Below are positions 27,606 through 37,167 of a stretch of DNA of 64,000 nucleotides, in pieces. Numbering within the stretch: position 1 is the stretch's first letter; each line of letters begins with the position of its first letter. The position numbers were made by a program, and so were the translations under genes. Below the pieces are notes generated by a model. It saw only the letters and a list, made by a program, of their open reading frames with translations. It was not told the DNA's origin and did no database searches. The stretch comes from Asticcacaulis benevestitus DSM 16100 = ATCC BAA-896 (lineage in GTDB: Bacteria; Pseudomonadota; Alphaproteobacteria; Caulobacterales; Caulobacteraceae), in NCBI RefSeq assembly GCF_000376105.1, contig NZ_AQWM01000002.1, positions 186,001 through 250,000 of the forward strand, given 5' to 3'.

Positions 27606-28526
27606 ATGGCCGATCTCGATCTGAACCTGCTTGTCGCCCTTCATGCCCTGCTCAGCGAACGCAGCGTGACGGCAGCGGCGCGCAAACTGAAACTCAGCAC
27701 CTCGGCTATGAGCCGTCAATTATCACGTCTGCGCGAGGCGATGGGCGATCCGGTATTGGTGCCGGCGGGCCGCGCCATGGTGCCGACGCCGCGTGCCGAA
27801 GCCGTCGCCAGCCAGGTGCGGGCGCTGAACGCCGAGATTCGCTCTGTCCTGCAACCCGCCGCCACGGCGGATATCCGCACCTTGAAGCGCATTTTTACCC
27901 TCCGGGCCAATGAAGCCTTCGTCATTATCCATGGCGCCCGGCTGACGGCGGCGGCGGCCGAGGTCGCGCCGGACGTGAAGCTGTGTTTCGCCCCCAAGCC
28001 CGATAAAGATATTCGCGCCTTACGGGACGGGACAGTCGATCTCGACATCGGGGTTATTTCCGGTGATGGCGCTGAGCTTCGCGCACAGACGCTCTATCAT
28101 GATGCCTTTGTCGGCATCACACGCACAGATCACCCCCTGCTGGCCCAAGAGATCACCCCCAAACGCTTTGCCGCCTATGGGCATGTTGTGACGTCACGGT
28201 GTGGCCAGTTTAGCGGGCCAGTCGATGCCGCGCTGAGCACTCTGGGGCTGTCGCGTAACGTTCAGGTCGTCGTGCCGAGCTTTCCTGCCCTCCTGGCGAT
28301 CGTGGCGACTTCGGACCTGATCGGACAGGTGCCGCAGTCCTTTTGCGAGGCCGGCAACACTGCCGCGGTTATGACCTTCCCGCTGCCTGTACCCACACCG
28401 CAGATCACAGTCTCACAGATATGGCATCCGCGCATGGACGCCGATGCCGGACACCGCTGGCTGCGCGGCGCGATATTCAGCGTTTTCCAGAAAAAAAGCC
28501 CCGGCCTTGCGACCGGGGCTCTGTAG
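27606..28526 (+). CDS. LysR-family transcriptional regulator
   Basis: 306 aa. N-terminal winged helix-turn-helix 'LNLLVALHALLSERSVTAAARKLKLSTSAMSRQLSRLRE' in pieces at residues 5-45, then a substrate-binding domain with 'LDIGVISGDGAELRAQTLYHDAFVGITRTDHPL' pattern. Divergent from the DHA2 transporter with a 109-base shared region, so an effector-responsive control of that pump is likely. The last 12 codons contain the terminator of the convergent PBP gene, so its C-terminus is shaped by that hairpin. Confidence 0.92.
   Translation: MADLDLNLLVALHALLSERSVTAAARKLKLSTSAMSRQLSRLREAMGDPVLVPAGRAMVPTPRAEAVASQVRALNAEIRSVLQPAATADIRTLKRIFTLRANEAFVIIHGARLTAAAAEVAPDVKLCFAPKPDKDIRALRDGTVDLDIGVISGDGAELRAQTLYHDAFVGITRTDHPLLAQEITPKRFAAYGHVVTSRCGQFSGPVDAALSTLGLSRNVQVVVPSFPALLAIVATSDLIGQVPQSFCEAGNTAAVMTFPLPVPTPQITVSQIWHPRMDADAGHRWLRGAIFSVFQKKSPGLATGAL
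28491..28520 (-). terminator. Terminator of the PBP1A gene, inside the LysR coding end
   Basis: Read on the minus strand: AGCCCCGG / CCGGGGCT 8-bp stem, 8-base loop, followed by seven T. It lies 47 bases after the PBP1A stop, wholly within the 3' coding end of the LysR gene. Confidence 0.8.
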
Positions 28527-28566
28527 CGATTTCGGGTGCAGGGCCAAAAGTGTCTTTGCGACCCTG

Positions 28567-30687
28567 CTATTGGTTTTTCTTCTGCGCTTCCGAGAACAGC
28601 TCATCGACGGCATCGGCCTTTTTCGGCTTTTCTTCCGGATTAGGGATGGGCTGCATGGTGACGATCGGCGGCGCTTCACCCCCATTCTGACCGTTGTCAT
28701 TCGCCGCTTGCGACGCCTGCACCATCCCGGCCTGGGTGCCGAGCAGGCCCTGCAGGGCGCTTTCGGCGACCGGGGTCAGGGTGCCGCTGGGCGGCGCGCC
28801 TTCGGGAATGGCGTTGACCTGAATGCGCTTGAGCGCCGAGGTCATATAGGTTTTCCAGATGGCGGCCGGCGTGCCCCCGCCGGTAACCTTGCCCTTCATG
28901 GGCGTGTTGTCGTCGCGGCCGACCCAGACGATGGTGACGAAACCGCCGGTAAAGCCATCGAACCAGGCGTCACGGTAATCGCTGGTGGTGCCGGTCTTGC
29001 CGGCGATGTCGTAACCAGCAATATTGGCGCCGGCGCCGGAACCATGGGCCATAACGCCGCGCATCATCAGGTTCATATTCGACAGCGCAGGATTATTAAC
29101 GACGCGCACGCGGCCGCCATCCTCGCCCGGATCGCGGTACTGATACAGCACCTTGCCTGTTTCGGTGCGGATGCGGATAACGCCGTGCACCGTGGCGCGA
29201 TAGCCGCCGTTGGAGAAGGGGATATAGGCCTGCGCCATTTCAAGCGGCGTGGCTTCGGAGGTGCCAAGCGCCATGGCCGGATCGGTATTGATCTTGGCGG
29301 TCAGGCCCATGCGACGGGCCGTATTGGCGACATTATCGCGGCCGACATCGTTGGCGAGACGCGCCGCCACGGTGTTGATCGATTGCGCCAGGGCGGTTTG
29401 CAGGTCGATCAGGCCCATATAGCGCTTGGTGTAGTTTTCCGGCGACCAGTCACCGATCGAATAGGGCTCATCCACCACCGGGGTGGTCGGCTGATAACCG
29501 GCTTCCATGGCGGTCAGGTAGACGAACGGCTTGAACGAAGAGCCGGTCTGGCGGTGGGCTTCGGTGGCGCGATTGAACTGCGACTCGCCGTAGGAAACGC
29601 CACCGATCATGGCGCGGATGCGGCCTTCGCCATCGACCGAGACGACCGCAGCCTGTTGCACGCCCTTCTTGACGTCACGCTCCATGATCGTCTTAACCGC
29701 GCGTTCGGCGTCGGTCTGGATCGGCAGGTCGAGCGTGGTCTCAACGATCAGGTCTTCAGTATTTTTCGGATCGACCAGCGAGCGGATATCCTTGTCGAGC
29801 CAGTCGATGAAATATTGCGCATGCGCCGAGGCCAGGGTCTTCGATACGCTGATCGGCTGCTTCAGGGCCTCGTCACGCTGCTCGGCGGTGATGACCTTGG
29901 ACTGGACCATTTCATTGAGCACGATGAGCGCGCGGCGACCGGCTCGTTCCTGATCGGACAGCGGCGAATAGGAGTTGGGCGCCTTCATCAGACCGGCCAG
30001 CATGGCGGCCTCGCCGACGCTTAAGTTCTTGGCCGGCTTGTTGAAATAGCGTTGCGACGCGGCCTCGATACCATAGGCGCCGGCGCCGAAATAGACGCGG
30101 TTGAGGTAGAGTTCAAGGATTTCCTTCTTGGTGTACTTGTGCTCAAGCCACACCGCGATCATCAGTTCCTGAACCTTGCGCTTGTAGTTCTGGTTGGCGC
30201 TGAGGAAGAGATTGCGCGCCAGTTGCTGGGTGATGGTCGAGCCACCGGCCAGGTTGGCGCCCTTGCGCTTGGTCAGGTTTCTCATCACCGCGCGGCCCAT
30301 GCCGACCGGATCGAAACCGGGGTGGGTGAAGAAGCGGCGGTCTTCGATGGCCACGAAGGCCAGCGGCACATAATCGGGTAGCTCTTCGATCTTGACCGGC
30401 GCCGAAGCCTGGCTGCCGCCGCGCACGGCGACGAGCGCGCCGGAGCGATCGAGATACGTGATCGACGGCTGCTTGTTGGGCTGATCGAGCGATGAAATAT
30501 CCGGCAGGTCGATGGCCATAAAGCCGATAAAGGCCACGCCGAAGAAAGCAATCCAGATAAAGGCAATGGTCAGCCAATAGAAGATGGCCTGCAAGGGCGA
30601 GCGCTGACCAGAATGCCGGCCAGGGCGCCTGCCGCCACCTGAGCTGCCGCCAGAACCGTTATCGGGGCCATGACCGTTCGCCATCAA
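28567..30687 (-). CDS. Class A penicillin-binding protein (PBP1A type)
   Basis: 706 aa bifunctional peptidoglycan synthase. A cytosolic Gly-rich tail and membrane anchor (about residues 32-57) are followed by the GT51 transglycosylase ('AIEDRRFFTHPGFD', 'GGSTITQQLARNL', 'KVQELMIAVWLE'). The transpeptidase has S-S-F-K (SxxK), S-I-N (SxN) and K-T-G-T. The C-terminus is a disordered tail ('NDNGQNGGEAPP') ending in a charged stretch. Start is ATG 30687 or 30684. A CtrA-like sequence lies 84 bases upstream. Confidence 0.95.
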   Translation of the reverse strand: MMANGHGPDNGSGGSSGGGRRPGRHSGQRSPLQAIFYWLTIAFIWIAFFGVAFIGFMAIDLPDISSLDQPNKQPSITYLDRSGALVAVRGGSQASAPVKIEELPDYVPLAFVAIEDRRFFTHPGFDPVGMGRAVMRNLTKRKGANLAGGSTITQQLARNLFLSANQNYKRKVQELMIAVWLEHKYTKKEILELYLNRVYFGAGAYGIEAASQRYFNKPAKNLSVGEAAMLAGLMKAPNSYSPLSDQERAGRRALIVLNEMVQSKVITAEQRDEALKQPISVSKTLASAHAQYFIDWLDKDIRSLVDPKNTEDLIVETTLDLPIQTDAERAVKTIMERDVKKGVQQAAVVSVDGEGRIRAMIGGVSYGESQFNRATEAHRQTGSSFKPFVYLTAMEAGYQPTTPVVDEPYSIGDWSPENYTKRYMGLIDLQTALAQSINTVAARLANDVGRDNVANTARRMGLTAKINTDPAMALGTSEATPLEMAQAYIPFSNGGYRATVHGVIRIRTETGKVLYQYRDPGEDGGRVRVVNNPALSNMNLMMRGVMAHGSGAGANIAGYDIAGKTGTTSDYRDAWFDGFTGGFVTIVWVGRDDNTPMKGKVTGGGTPAAIWKTYMTSALKRIQVNAIPEGAPPSGTLTPVAESALQGLLGTQAGMVQASQAANDNGQNGGEAPPIVTMQPIPNPEEKPKKADAVDELFSEAQKKNQ

Positions 30688-31043
30688 ACTTCCTCACTCA
30701 TAGATCCTGCAGCGGGGCCCGCGCGGGGGTGCCCGGCGTCTGTATAGCCAACTCTGATCAGGATGTCGCGTTAAACATACTTTAGCCAAGCGGTCACCAC
30801 GCAGCACAGCGCCGGCATGAAATCCATGCCGTCAAACCGCGCTTTCAGCGCCACCAGATTGCTTCGGATTCGCCCCCCGTTGCCATCTGCACAGAGTAAA
30901 GCGCCGTATTTGGGCAAAAGCAAGGCCAGGGTCGCGGACCCTGGACCCTTAAGTCTGTGTGAAGGGTGTAAGCGTGAAGGTTTCCGTTCATACAGCCGTG
31001 ATTTGTCTTGGCCATTACGCCAAAGCACCGTAATTCTGCCGCC
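30688..31043. other. Divergent intergenic region, PBP1A to recQ
   Basis: 356 bases with no credible gene. It contains a near CtrA site (30771-30785) and a perfect hairpin CCAGGGTC-GCG-GACCCTGG (30926-30944). Promoters of both neighbours must lie here, but I could not assign -35/-10 boxes with confidence. Confidence 0.5.
30771..30785 (-). promoter_or_regulatory. CtrA-like motif, one mismatch
   Basis: Read on the minus strand as CTAA-N7-TTAAC, one base off TTAA-N7-TTAAC. It is placed 84 bases before the PBP1A start. Confidence 0.3.
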
Positions 31044-32606
31044 ATGCCCTTATCCGCGACCCTTGACCGCCCCCACGCCGACCAGATGGCGCGCGCCGAA
31101 GATATCCTGCGCACAACCTTCGGCTACGAGTCGTTTCGCGGCAAGCAGGCCGAGGTTATCGCCTCGATCCTGGCGGGTCGCGATACCCTGGCCGTGCTGC
31201 CGACCGGCGGCGGCAAGAGCCTGTGTTACCAGATCCCCGCCATCCTGAGCGGTCGCATCGGCATCGTCATTTCGCCGCTCATCGCCCTGATGAGCGATCA
31301 GGTGACGGCGCTGAAGGCGCACGGCGTCCGCGCCGAACGGCTCGATTCCTCGCAATCGATGGAGGCGCGCAACCAACTCTGGGACGACGCCTTTTCCGGC
31401 AAGCTCGACCTGCTCTACCTGTCGCCGGAAGCGCTCGCCCCTTTCGTGCTTGATCGTCTGGTCAAGCTCAAACCCTCGATCATGGCCATCGACGAAGCCC
31501 ACTGTATCAGCCAGTGGGGCCACGATTTCCGGCCGGAATATCGCGCGCTCGGCCAGCTTAAATCGCTGTTGCCCGATGTGCCGACCCTGGCACTCACCGC
31601 CACCGCCGATGCCCACACCCGCGCCGATATCAGGGCCGCCCTGCATATCGATGACGCCACCGAAATCGTCGCCGGTTTCGATCGCCCCAATCTTTCGCTG
31701 CGCTTTGTCCGCCGCAAGGGCGCGGTGCTGAAATCGATCGTCGATATCCTTAAGCGTCAAAAAGGCGCCGCCGGCATCATCTATTGCGGCTCACGCGATG
31801 GCACCGAAAAACTGGCGCAAAACCTGACCAAGGAAGGCTTTTCTGCCTCGGCCTACCATGCCGGCCTGTCGGCCCAGGTGCGCGAAGACCGCCTCAAAGC
31901 CTTCATGGCCGGCAAGTCGAAAATCATGGTCGCCACCATCGCCTTTGGCATGGGCATCAACAAGACCGATGTCCGCTTCGTCATCCACGCCGATCCGCCG
32001 TCCTCGACCGAGGCCTACTGGCAGGAGGTCGGCCGCGCCGGCCGTGACGGCCAGCCAGCCGCCGGTATCTGTTTCCATAACCCCGGCGATCTCGGCTGGG
32101 CGATCCGACGGTTGGGGTTGCGTGAGAATGAGGGCGCGGCGGATCAATCGGTGCAAAAGCAGAAGGCGCGCGATTTCTTCCAGATGGTGCTCGGCACCGA
32201 TTGCCGCAAAAACGCGATCCGCCAGTATTTCGGCGAGGCGGCGACCGAGCCCTGCCGCACCTGCGACAACTGCCTGAGCCGTGGTAAATTACGCGATGTC
32301 ACCGAGCCTGCGCAGATGCTGATGTCGGCGCTCTATCGCCTGAACGGCCCGCGCGGCCGCAAGAAGCTGATCGAGCACGTCCTGGGCAAATCGACCGGCG
32401 CCGATTACACCACGCGCATCAAGACCTTCGGCATCGCCCGCGATTATGACGCTGACCTGCTCACCCATGTGCTCGATCAGTGCGAGGCGGCGGGCATCAT
32501 CGAGGAAGAGCTGTACGACAACAAGATGCCGATCGTCGGACTGAAAAACTCCGACCTGCTGAAGGCCCTGTTCAAGGGTGACCTCCGGTTCGAGGCCAAG
32601 CTTTAA
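31044..32606 (+). CDS. recQ: ATP-dependent DNA helicase RecQ (short form)
   Basis: 520 aa from ATG 31044. Walker A in '[11 protein letters not shown]', DEAH box in '[16 protein letters not shown]' (with the RecQ aromatic loop), and motif VI '[10 protein letters not shown]'. A zinc-binding subdomain with Cys in '[12 protein letters not shown]' and 'CRTCDNC' is followed by a winged-helix region. The usual C-terminal HRDC domain (about 80 aa in E. coli RecQ) is absent, and the protein ends 'DLRFEAKL'. It unwinds recombination and stalled-fork intermediates. A 12-codon upstream extension is possible but unsupported. Confidence 0.93.
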   Translation: MPLSATLDRPHADQMARAEDILRTTFGYESFRGKQAEVIASILAGRDTLAVLPTGGGKSLCYQIPAILSGRIGIVISPLIALMSDQVTALKAHGVRAERLDSSQSMEARNQLWDDAFSGKLDLLYLSPEALAPFVLDRLVKLKPSIMAIDEAHCISQWGHDFRPEYRALGQLKSLLPDVPTLALTATADAHTRADIRAALHIDDATEIVAGFDRPNLSLRFVRRKGAVLKSIVDILKRQKGAAGIIYCGSRDGTEKLAQNLTKEGFSASAYHAGLSAQVREDRLKAFMAGKSKIMVATIAFGMGINKTDVRFVIHADPPSSTEAYWQEVGRAGRDGQPAAGICFHNPGDLGWAIRRLGLRENEGAADQSVQKQKARDFFQMVLGTDCRKNAIRQYFGEAATEPCRTCDNCLSRGKLRDVTEPAQMLMSALYRLNGPRGRKKLIEHVLGKSTGADYTTRIKTFGIARDYDADLLTHVLDQCEAAGIIEEELYDNKMPIVGLKNSDLLKALFKGDLRFEAKL

Positions 32607-32614
32607 GGAAAGCT

Positions 32615-32764
32615 TCAGGCGATACGTTTAAGAACACGGTTAAAGCCCCAATGCCGGCGCCAGTCGCAGCCCAGCCAACCGACCCGACCGCCGATGGCGT
32701 TGAAGAGCCGCTGAACCGATGCACCACGATCGACGTGCAGCCGTAAGGTCTGACGAAACTCCAA
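32615..32764 (-). CDS. Possible small protein, 49 aa, TTG start
   Basis: Frame from TTG 32764 to TGA 32615 encodes a Trp/Arg-rich peptide containing 'RLHVDRGASVQRLFNAIGG' and 'GWLGCDWRRHWGFNRVLKR'. The composition looks protein-like, but no family was recognised and there is no clear ribosome binding site. A terminator hairpin lies immediately upstream, so it would need its own promoter. Confidence 0.25.
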   Translation of the reverse strand: MEFRQTLRLHVDRGASVQRLFNAIGGRVGWLGCDWRRHWGFNRVLKRIA

Positions 32765-32765
32765 A

Positions 32766-32798
32766 GAAAAAGCCCCGCTGGATCAGCGGGGCTTTTTT
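32766..32798. terminator. Bidirectional intrinsic terminator
   Basis: A-run, perfect 9-bp stem AGCCCCGCT / AGCGGGGCT around a 5-base loop, then six T. It lies between recQ (plus) and the degenerate gene on the minus strand and fits termination of both. Confidence 0.85.
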
Positions 32799-32808
32799 GT
32801 TGCCTGGT

Positions 32809-33474
32809 TTAGTTCGGAGGCCACTTGAAATCGAACGCATGAAGGCGAGCGGCGTCTCCGTCGCCTAATGAGCGGCTTTTCAACTGATCCAACCATGGCA
32901 ATATCTGCTTGATTGCGCCCGTTGTTTCCGCATCTGTAGCTTCTGAAATCTCAAACCTCTTGAGAACAACACCCTCATTAAAAACACTTTCAAGATGCTG
33001 AGGATCGAGAAATTCAGCGGTTTCCGGGTTTTTCAGATCGGCAAAACGAACCAGAGCAGGAAGGTTGCTCCATGTTGGTCGTCCATCGGCCATTGCCGCC
33101 AGATTTAACCGGGAGATCATATAATCTCTTCCTGCTAGAGATGTTCGATCTGCGTTCCATTGATTCATAACGAAAAATACTTTGCCTGGCTGTCCAAGGT
33201 CGACAGCCATGGCCTCGCCACGAAGGCGGCAGGTTGCTTAAGGAAAGCGTTCACTCTGACTATTGCATTTATAAGCATAGACTTGAGATGCTTTTACCAA
33301 ACGACCATCAACATCGAATGTTGCCGTCAGGCGGTAATGATTCCATCCCACGTCTTTGGTTTGAGGCAAGATCCATACGAGCAGTCCGCCGAACAAGGTC
33401 GCTGCGGGAATGGCCAGAATTAAACCGGCGCTATCGCCGAGCAGCAGTCACCTCAGTTTTAGCCAATTCCACAT
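32809..33474 (-). pseudogene. Membrane-anchored conserved hypothetical, two in-frame stops
   Basis: One reading frame of 222 codons runs from ATG 33474, which has an excellent ribosome binding site (GGGGGGAGT), to the stop at 32809. It is interrupted by TGA at codon 9 (33450-33448) and TAA at codon 79 (33240-33238), with no frameshift. Joined, it reads as a signal or membrane helix ('LILAIPAATLFGGLLVWIL'), then 'YRLTATFDVDGRLVKASQVY', 'RGEAMAVDLGQPGKVFF', 'LPALVRFADLKNPETAEFLD' and 'LKRFEISEATDAETTGA'. This order matches a widespread proteobacterial hypothetical family with GEAVAVDLG and PLLV.F.D....V..VDP blocks. Both stops are one transition away from Trp or Gln. The piece from ATG 33210 (133 aa) alone would be a truncated relic. 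Confidence 0.7.
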
Positions 33475-33645
33475 ACTCCCCCCTCAGACACCAAAGCGTG
33501 CAGTTAATCCCATTTAAATGCGCGTCCGGTATAGGGATATCACTTTTTTGGTTGCTGTGCAGCAATCCACCTGAGAGGGACTTGCGCACAGGGCTTAACA
33601 GGACTAGGACGCAGGCAGATTTCTTGACCTGCGGCATTTTTATAG

Positions 33646-34617
<972 letters not shown>

Positions 34618-34648
34618 TCGGAAATTATATACTTAAGTTCCGATTTTC

Positions 34649-34677
34649 TTGACTTTTGCCATATTTTCAAATATAAA
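34649..34677 (+). promoter_or_regulatory. Strong sigma70-type promoter downstream of mdh
   Basis: TTGACT (34649-34654), exactly 17 bases, TATAAA (34672-34677): ten of twelve consensus bases. It points into a gap without a plus-strand gene before a terminator, so it likely drives a small RNA. Confidence 0.6.
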
Positions 34678-34683
34678 GTGGAA

Positions 34684-34815
34684 TGCGGAAAGTTGACTGG
34701 CTGAGATAACTTCCCCCGCCTGTGTAAGCCTCGGCTTAAGCAGGTCCACGCGCAATGCGAGATATCCAAGCGGTTGCCAGATACTTAAAAGGGTTCCTTC
34801 GGGAGCCCTTTTTCG
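34684..34815 (+). ncRNA. Candidate small RNA (about 130 nt)
   Basis: It is bounded by the promoter at 34649-34677 and the terminator at 34787-34812. It has a hairpin CCTG..TAAGCC-TC-GGCTTA..CAGG (34719-34744) and a possible closing pair CTGGC (34696-34700) / GCCAG (34776-34780). No open frame of note. I recognise no known RNA family; it is a prediction from signals only. Confidence 0.4.
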
Positions 34816-34820
34816 TTTTT
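34787..34820. terminator. UUCG-capped intrinsic terminator
   Basis: AAAA, then GGGTTCC-TTCG-GGAGCCC (one T-G pair, ultra-stable UUCG tetraloop), then TTTTT. The A-run makes it plausible on both strands, so it can also end the convergent gene. Confidence 0.8.
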
Positions 34821-35337
34821 ATCGGTTCGGAAACCGGGCCTTCTTACCACGCAGGATTTTCGCAAGGGCGATATCGAATTTCATCTCGCCGGTATCAGCG
34901 ACCTTTTTGCCCTTTCCAACCGGATAAGCGCTGACGACAAACAGGTTCACCCTTGTCGCGCTCTGCTTTCGCATAGTGAAGAAAATAGCGTAGGTCTGGC
35001 CGTCCGGGCTTTCGACGCGGACAAGATTGCCGTCCCGTGTTGAGGCAATACGCTTACCGCCAAAAGCTTTGATCAGCTCCGGCAGTCGAAAACTCAGTTT
35101 GTAGCGCTCCCTACAAAAGACGCGCACCTCCGTTTTTGAAACCAGCCTTGTCGGCATGATATCCGACGGATCATGTTTGGCAGGGGCGAACCCCGTTGTG
35201 AAACAATGATCGTTAAAACGGACATTGAGCGTTATCGGCTGCGCATGGTCACGCGGCAGGCATTGAAACTCGAAAGGTTCGAGGTGCGATAAATCTTTTG
35301 CTTCCCCGGAAACAATCAATAAAGGCCAGTATCCCAT
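34819..35337 (-). CDS. Hypothetical protein
   Basis: 172 aa from ATG 35337 (M-G-Y-W-P-L-L-I-V-S-G). Soluble, basic at the C-terminus. Noticeable motifs are 'NDHCFTTGF', 'VRVFCRERYKLS', 'SPDGQTYAIFFTMRKQ' and 'LFVVSAYPVGKG'. The R-x-F-C-x-x-R-Y and FF.xRK patterns recur in small bacterial hypotheticals that I cannot assign to a function. Less GC-rich than its neighbours and flanking mdh, it is probably an accessory gene. Reading further upstream would run antisense to the next gene, so the start is near 35337. Confidence 0.6.
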   Translation of the reverse strand: MGYWPLLIVSGEAKDLSHLEPFEFQCLPRDHAQPITLNVRFNDHCFTTGFAPAKHDPSDIMPTRLVSKTEVRVFCRERYKLSFRLPELIKAFGGKRIASTRDGNLVRVESPDGQTYAIFFTMRKQSATRVNLFVVSAYPVGKGKKVADTGEMKFDIALAKILRGKKARFPNR

Positions 35338-35460
35338 AGGTAGGTCTGTGCCACGATTCTTCTCTGAATGGAAAATGCGCCCACACAAAACGGGCGGCTT
35401 TTTTATGTCCGGATATGTTAGGCCCAAATATGCTAAGCTCGGCATCTGAGGAGTTCTGCC

Positions 35461-36156
35461 ATGTTCAAACCACTCATACCGATCCTCGCGGTCGCCACCC
35501 TGATGACCGCCTGCGCCCCCAGCCAGAAGGCCGAGGCGCAAAATTCCGCCAGCGCGGCCGCTTCCGATCAGGCCAGCGCTGCCATAGCACCCCTGGCTCA
35601 GGCGGCAGCCGCCACACCCAGCTTTGATTGCGCGAAGGCGACGCTCAAGGCCGAAACCGCTGTTTGCGCCGATCCGCGTCTGGCGCAGCTCGATGTCGAG
35701 GTCACGCGCCTCTACGACCTGATCGGCAAGGCGCCCGGTGTCGATCGCGCCGCGCTGCAACGCCAGAAGGGGATCTGGCTCAACAAGCGCAACACCTGCG
35801 CCACCACCGACAACATCGAAACCTGCCTGCTCAATGTCTATGCCGGTCGCATCAGCGACCTGCGCGCCGGCTATCCGGTGGCGCGCAGCGATACCGCGGT
35901 CAGCATCGGCCCCATAGCCTGGCGCTGCCCCGGCGCCAGCGATCTTTCGACCACCTTCATCAATGGCGAAACCTCCATGGCCTATGTCAAATGGGCGGAT
36001 AAGAGCGCGGTGGTGACGCAAAGCCTGAGCGCTTCGGGCGCGCGCTACGCCATCACCCTGCCGGAAGGCGATTACGAATTCTGGACCAAGGGCGACGAGA
36101 CGATGTGGACCGCGCCCGGTTCGGTCATGATGACCTGTACGGAGCAAAAACAATGA
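35461..36156 (+). CDS. Lipoprotein with LprI-like and MliC-like domains
   Basis: 231 aa. Lipobox L-M-T-A-C at residues 14-18, then an Ala/Ser-rich linker. Residues about 55-140 match LprI (DUF1311): 'FDCAKATLKAETAVCADPRLAQLD', 'WLNKRNTC', 'CLLNVYAGRISDL', with paired Cys. Residues about 150-231 resemble MliC, the membrane-bound inhibitor of C-type lysozyme ('IAWRCPG', 'YEFWTKGDE', final Cys). Both domain types are known lysozyme inhibitors, so a double-domain envelope protectant is likely. The next lipoprotein gene overlaps its stop (ATGA). Confidence 0.8.
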   Translation: MFKPLIPILAVATLMTACAPSQKAEAQNSASAAASDQASAAIAPLAQAAAATPSFDCAKATLKAETAVCADPRLAQLDVEVTRLYDLIGKAPGVDRAALQRQKGIWLNKRNTCATTDNIETCLLNVYAGRISDLRAGYPVARSDTAVSIGPIAWRCPGASDLSTTFINGETSMAYVKWADKSAVVTQSLSASGARYAITLPEGDYEFWTKGDETMWTAPGSVMMTCTEQKQ

Positions 36157-36467
36157 AAAAGATGACCACCTTCTGTGTATTGGCCGGGCTGTTGCTGCTC
36201 ACCGCCTGCGCCGAGCGGCCAATGGGCGGCCCGAACGATCCGGCGCTGGTGCGCGGCATCATCGACGGCCTTTTTGCGCCGATCTCCTTCGTGCTCAGCC
36301 TGTTTTCCGATACCGTCCGCATGTACGCCTTCCCCAATATCGGCCGCTGGTACGATTTCGGCTTCCTGATCGGCTTGAGTGCCTGGGGCGGCGGTGCCTC
36401 GACCGTCACGCGCTATGTCTATATCGATCGCCGCAGCGGCCGCACGCTCGATGTCGAGCAACGCTGA
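36153..36467 (+). CDS. Small lipoprotein of unknown function
   Basis: 104 aa from ATG 36153, overlapping the preceding stop by 4 bases. Lipobox L-L-T-A-C around residue 17, then a short region with a hydrophobic stretch 'SFVLSLFSDTVRMYAF' and 'WYDFGFLIGLSAWGGGAS', which could be a membrane segment. C-terminus basic. Operonic with the LprI-MliC lipoprotein, so possibly part of the same envelope function. Confidence 0.7.
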   Translation: MKKMTTFCVLAGLLLLTACAERPMGGPNDPALVRGIIDGLFAPISFVLSLFSDTVRMYAFPNIGRWYDFGFLIGLSAWGGGASTVTRYVYIDRRSGRTLDVEQR

Positions 36468-36502
36468 CTTGACGCCGGCGCGCCAAAAGGTAAACCGGAA
36501 GC

Positions 36503-37084
36503 ATGACAAAGCTTCCGCACACCTCTCCTCTGGGCCCGACACTTGAAACCGAACGCCTGATCCTGCGACCGCCGGTCGATGCCGATTTCACCGGTTTCTG
36601 CGCCTTCCATGCCGATGACAAGGCCATGACCTTTCTCGGCGGCCTGTCCTCGCCCCCCGTGGTCTGGCGCATCATGCGCACCATCGCCGGTTCGTGGGCG
36701 CTCGATGGCTTCGGCATGTTCAGCGTTATCAAGAAAAGCTCCGGTGACTGGATCGGCCGCATTGGCCCGCTGCATCCGCATGGCTGGCCGGACCGCGAGG
36801 TCGGCTGGGGTTTACTCAGCACAGCGCAAGGCAAGGGCTATGCCAAGGAAGCCGCCATCGCCTGCATGGATTTCGCCGCGGACAGGCTGGACTGGGACGT
36901 GATCATCCATAGCATCGACCCCGGCAATGCGCCCTCGGCGGCGCTGGCGAAAGCGCTCGGCTCCTCTGTCATGCGTCAGGCCCGCCTGCCCGATCCCTAT
37001 GCTAATATGGTCGTCGATATCTGGGGCCAGACCCGCGCCGAATGGCGGGTTAATCGTGAGAAGTTGCTGAATAACAAGGCTTAA
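36503..37084 (+). CDS. GNAT-family N-acetyltransferase (RimJ/RimL type)
   Basis: 193 aa. Begins 'LETERLILRPPVDADFTGF', the usual RimJ/L start. Acetyl-CoA binding region with 'WGLLSTAQGKGYAKEAA' (Q/R-x-x-G-x-G/A) and 'IHSIDPGNAPSAALAKALG'. Acceptor substrate unknown. 35 bases after the lipoprotein, perhaps the same transcript. Confidence 0.88.
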   Translation: MTKLPHTSPLGPTLETERLILRPPVDADFTGFCAFHADDKAMTFLGGLSSPPVVWRIMRTIAGSWALDGFGMFSVIKKSSGDWIGRIGPLHPHGWPDREVGWGLLSTAQGKGYAKEAAIACMDFAADRLDWDVIIHSIDPGNAPSAALAKALGSSVMRQARLPDPYANMVVDIWGQTRAEWRVNREKLLNNKA

Positions 37085-37105
37085 AATTTTCCTGCGAGAT
37101 CACGC

Positions 37106-37156
37106 TTGACTCCACGCCCCATTTAACCGATAAGTTATTTAACAATTCGGTTAAAT
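37106..37156 (+). promoter_or_regulatory. arsR promoter with overlapping palindromic operator
   Basis: TTGACT (37106-37111), 17 bases, GATAAG (37129-37134). Overlapping is a perfect inverted repeat ATTTAACCGA (37121-37130) / TCGGTTAAAT (37147-37156) with an inner GTTA-TT-TAAC. Size and placement fit autoregulation by the ArsR-type repressor that follows. Confidence 0.65.
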
Positions 37157-37167
37157 AGAGTTTGCGT

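Noticed and set aside
28444-30024. Open frame of 526 codons opposite PBP1A
   Set aside because: Antisense artefact over a clear PBP1A gene.
30771-31028. Minus-strand frame of 85 codons between PBP1A and recQ
   Set aside because: No recognisable domain or start signal; the region looks regulatory.
37142-37154. TTAA half-sites near arsR as a CtrA box
   Set aside because: Spacing is 8 rather than 7, and they are part of the ArsR palindrome.
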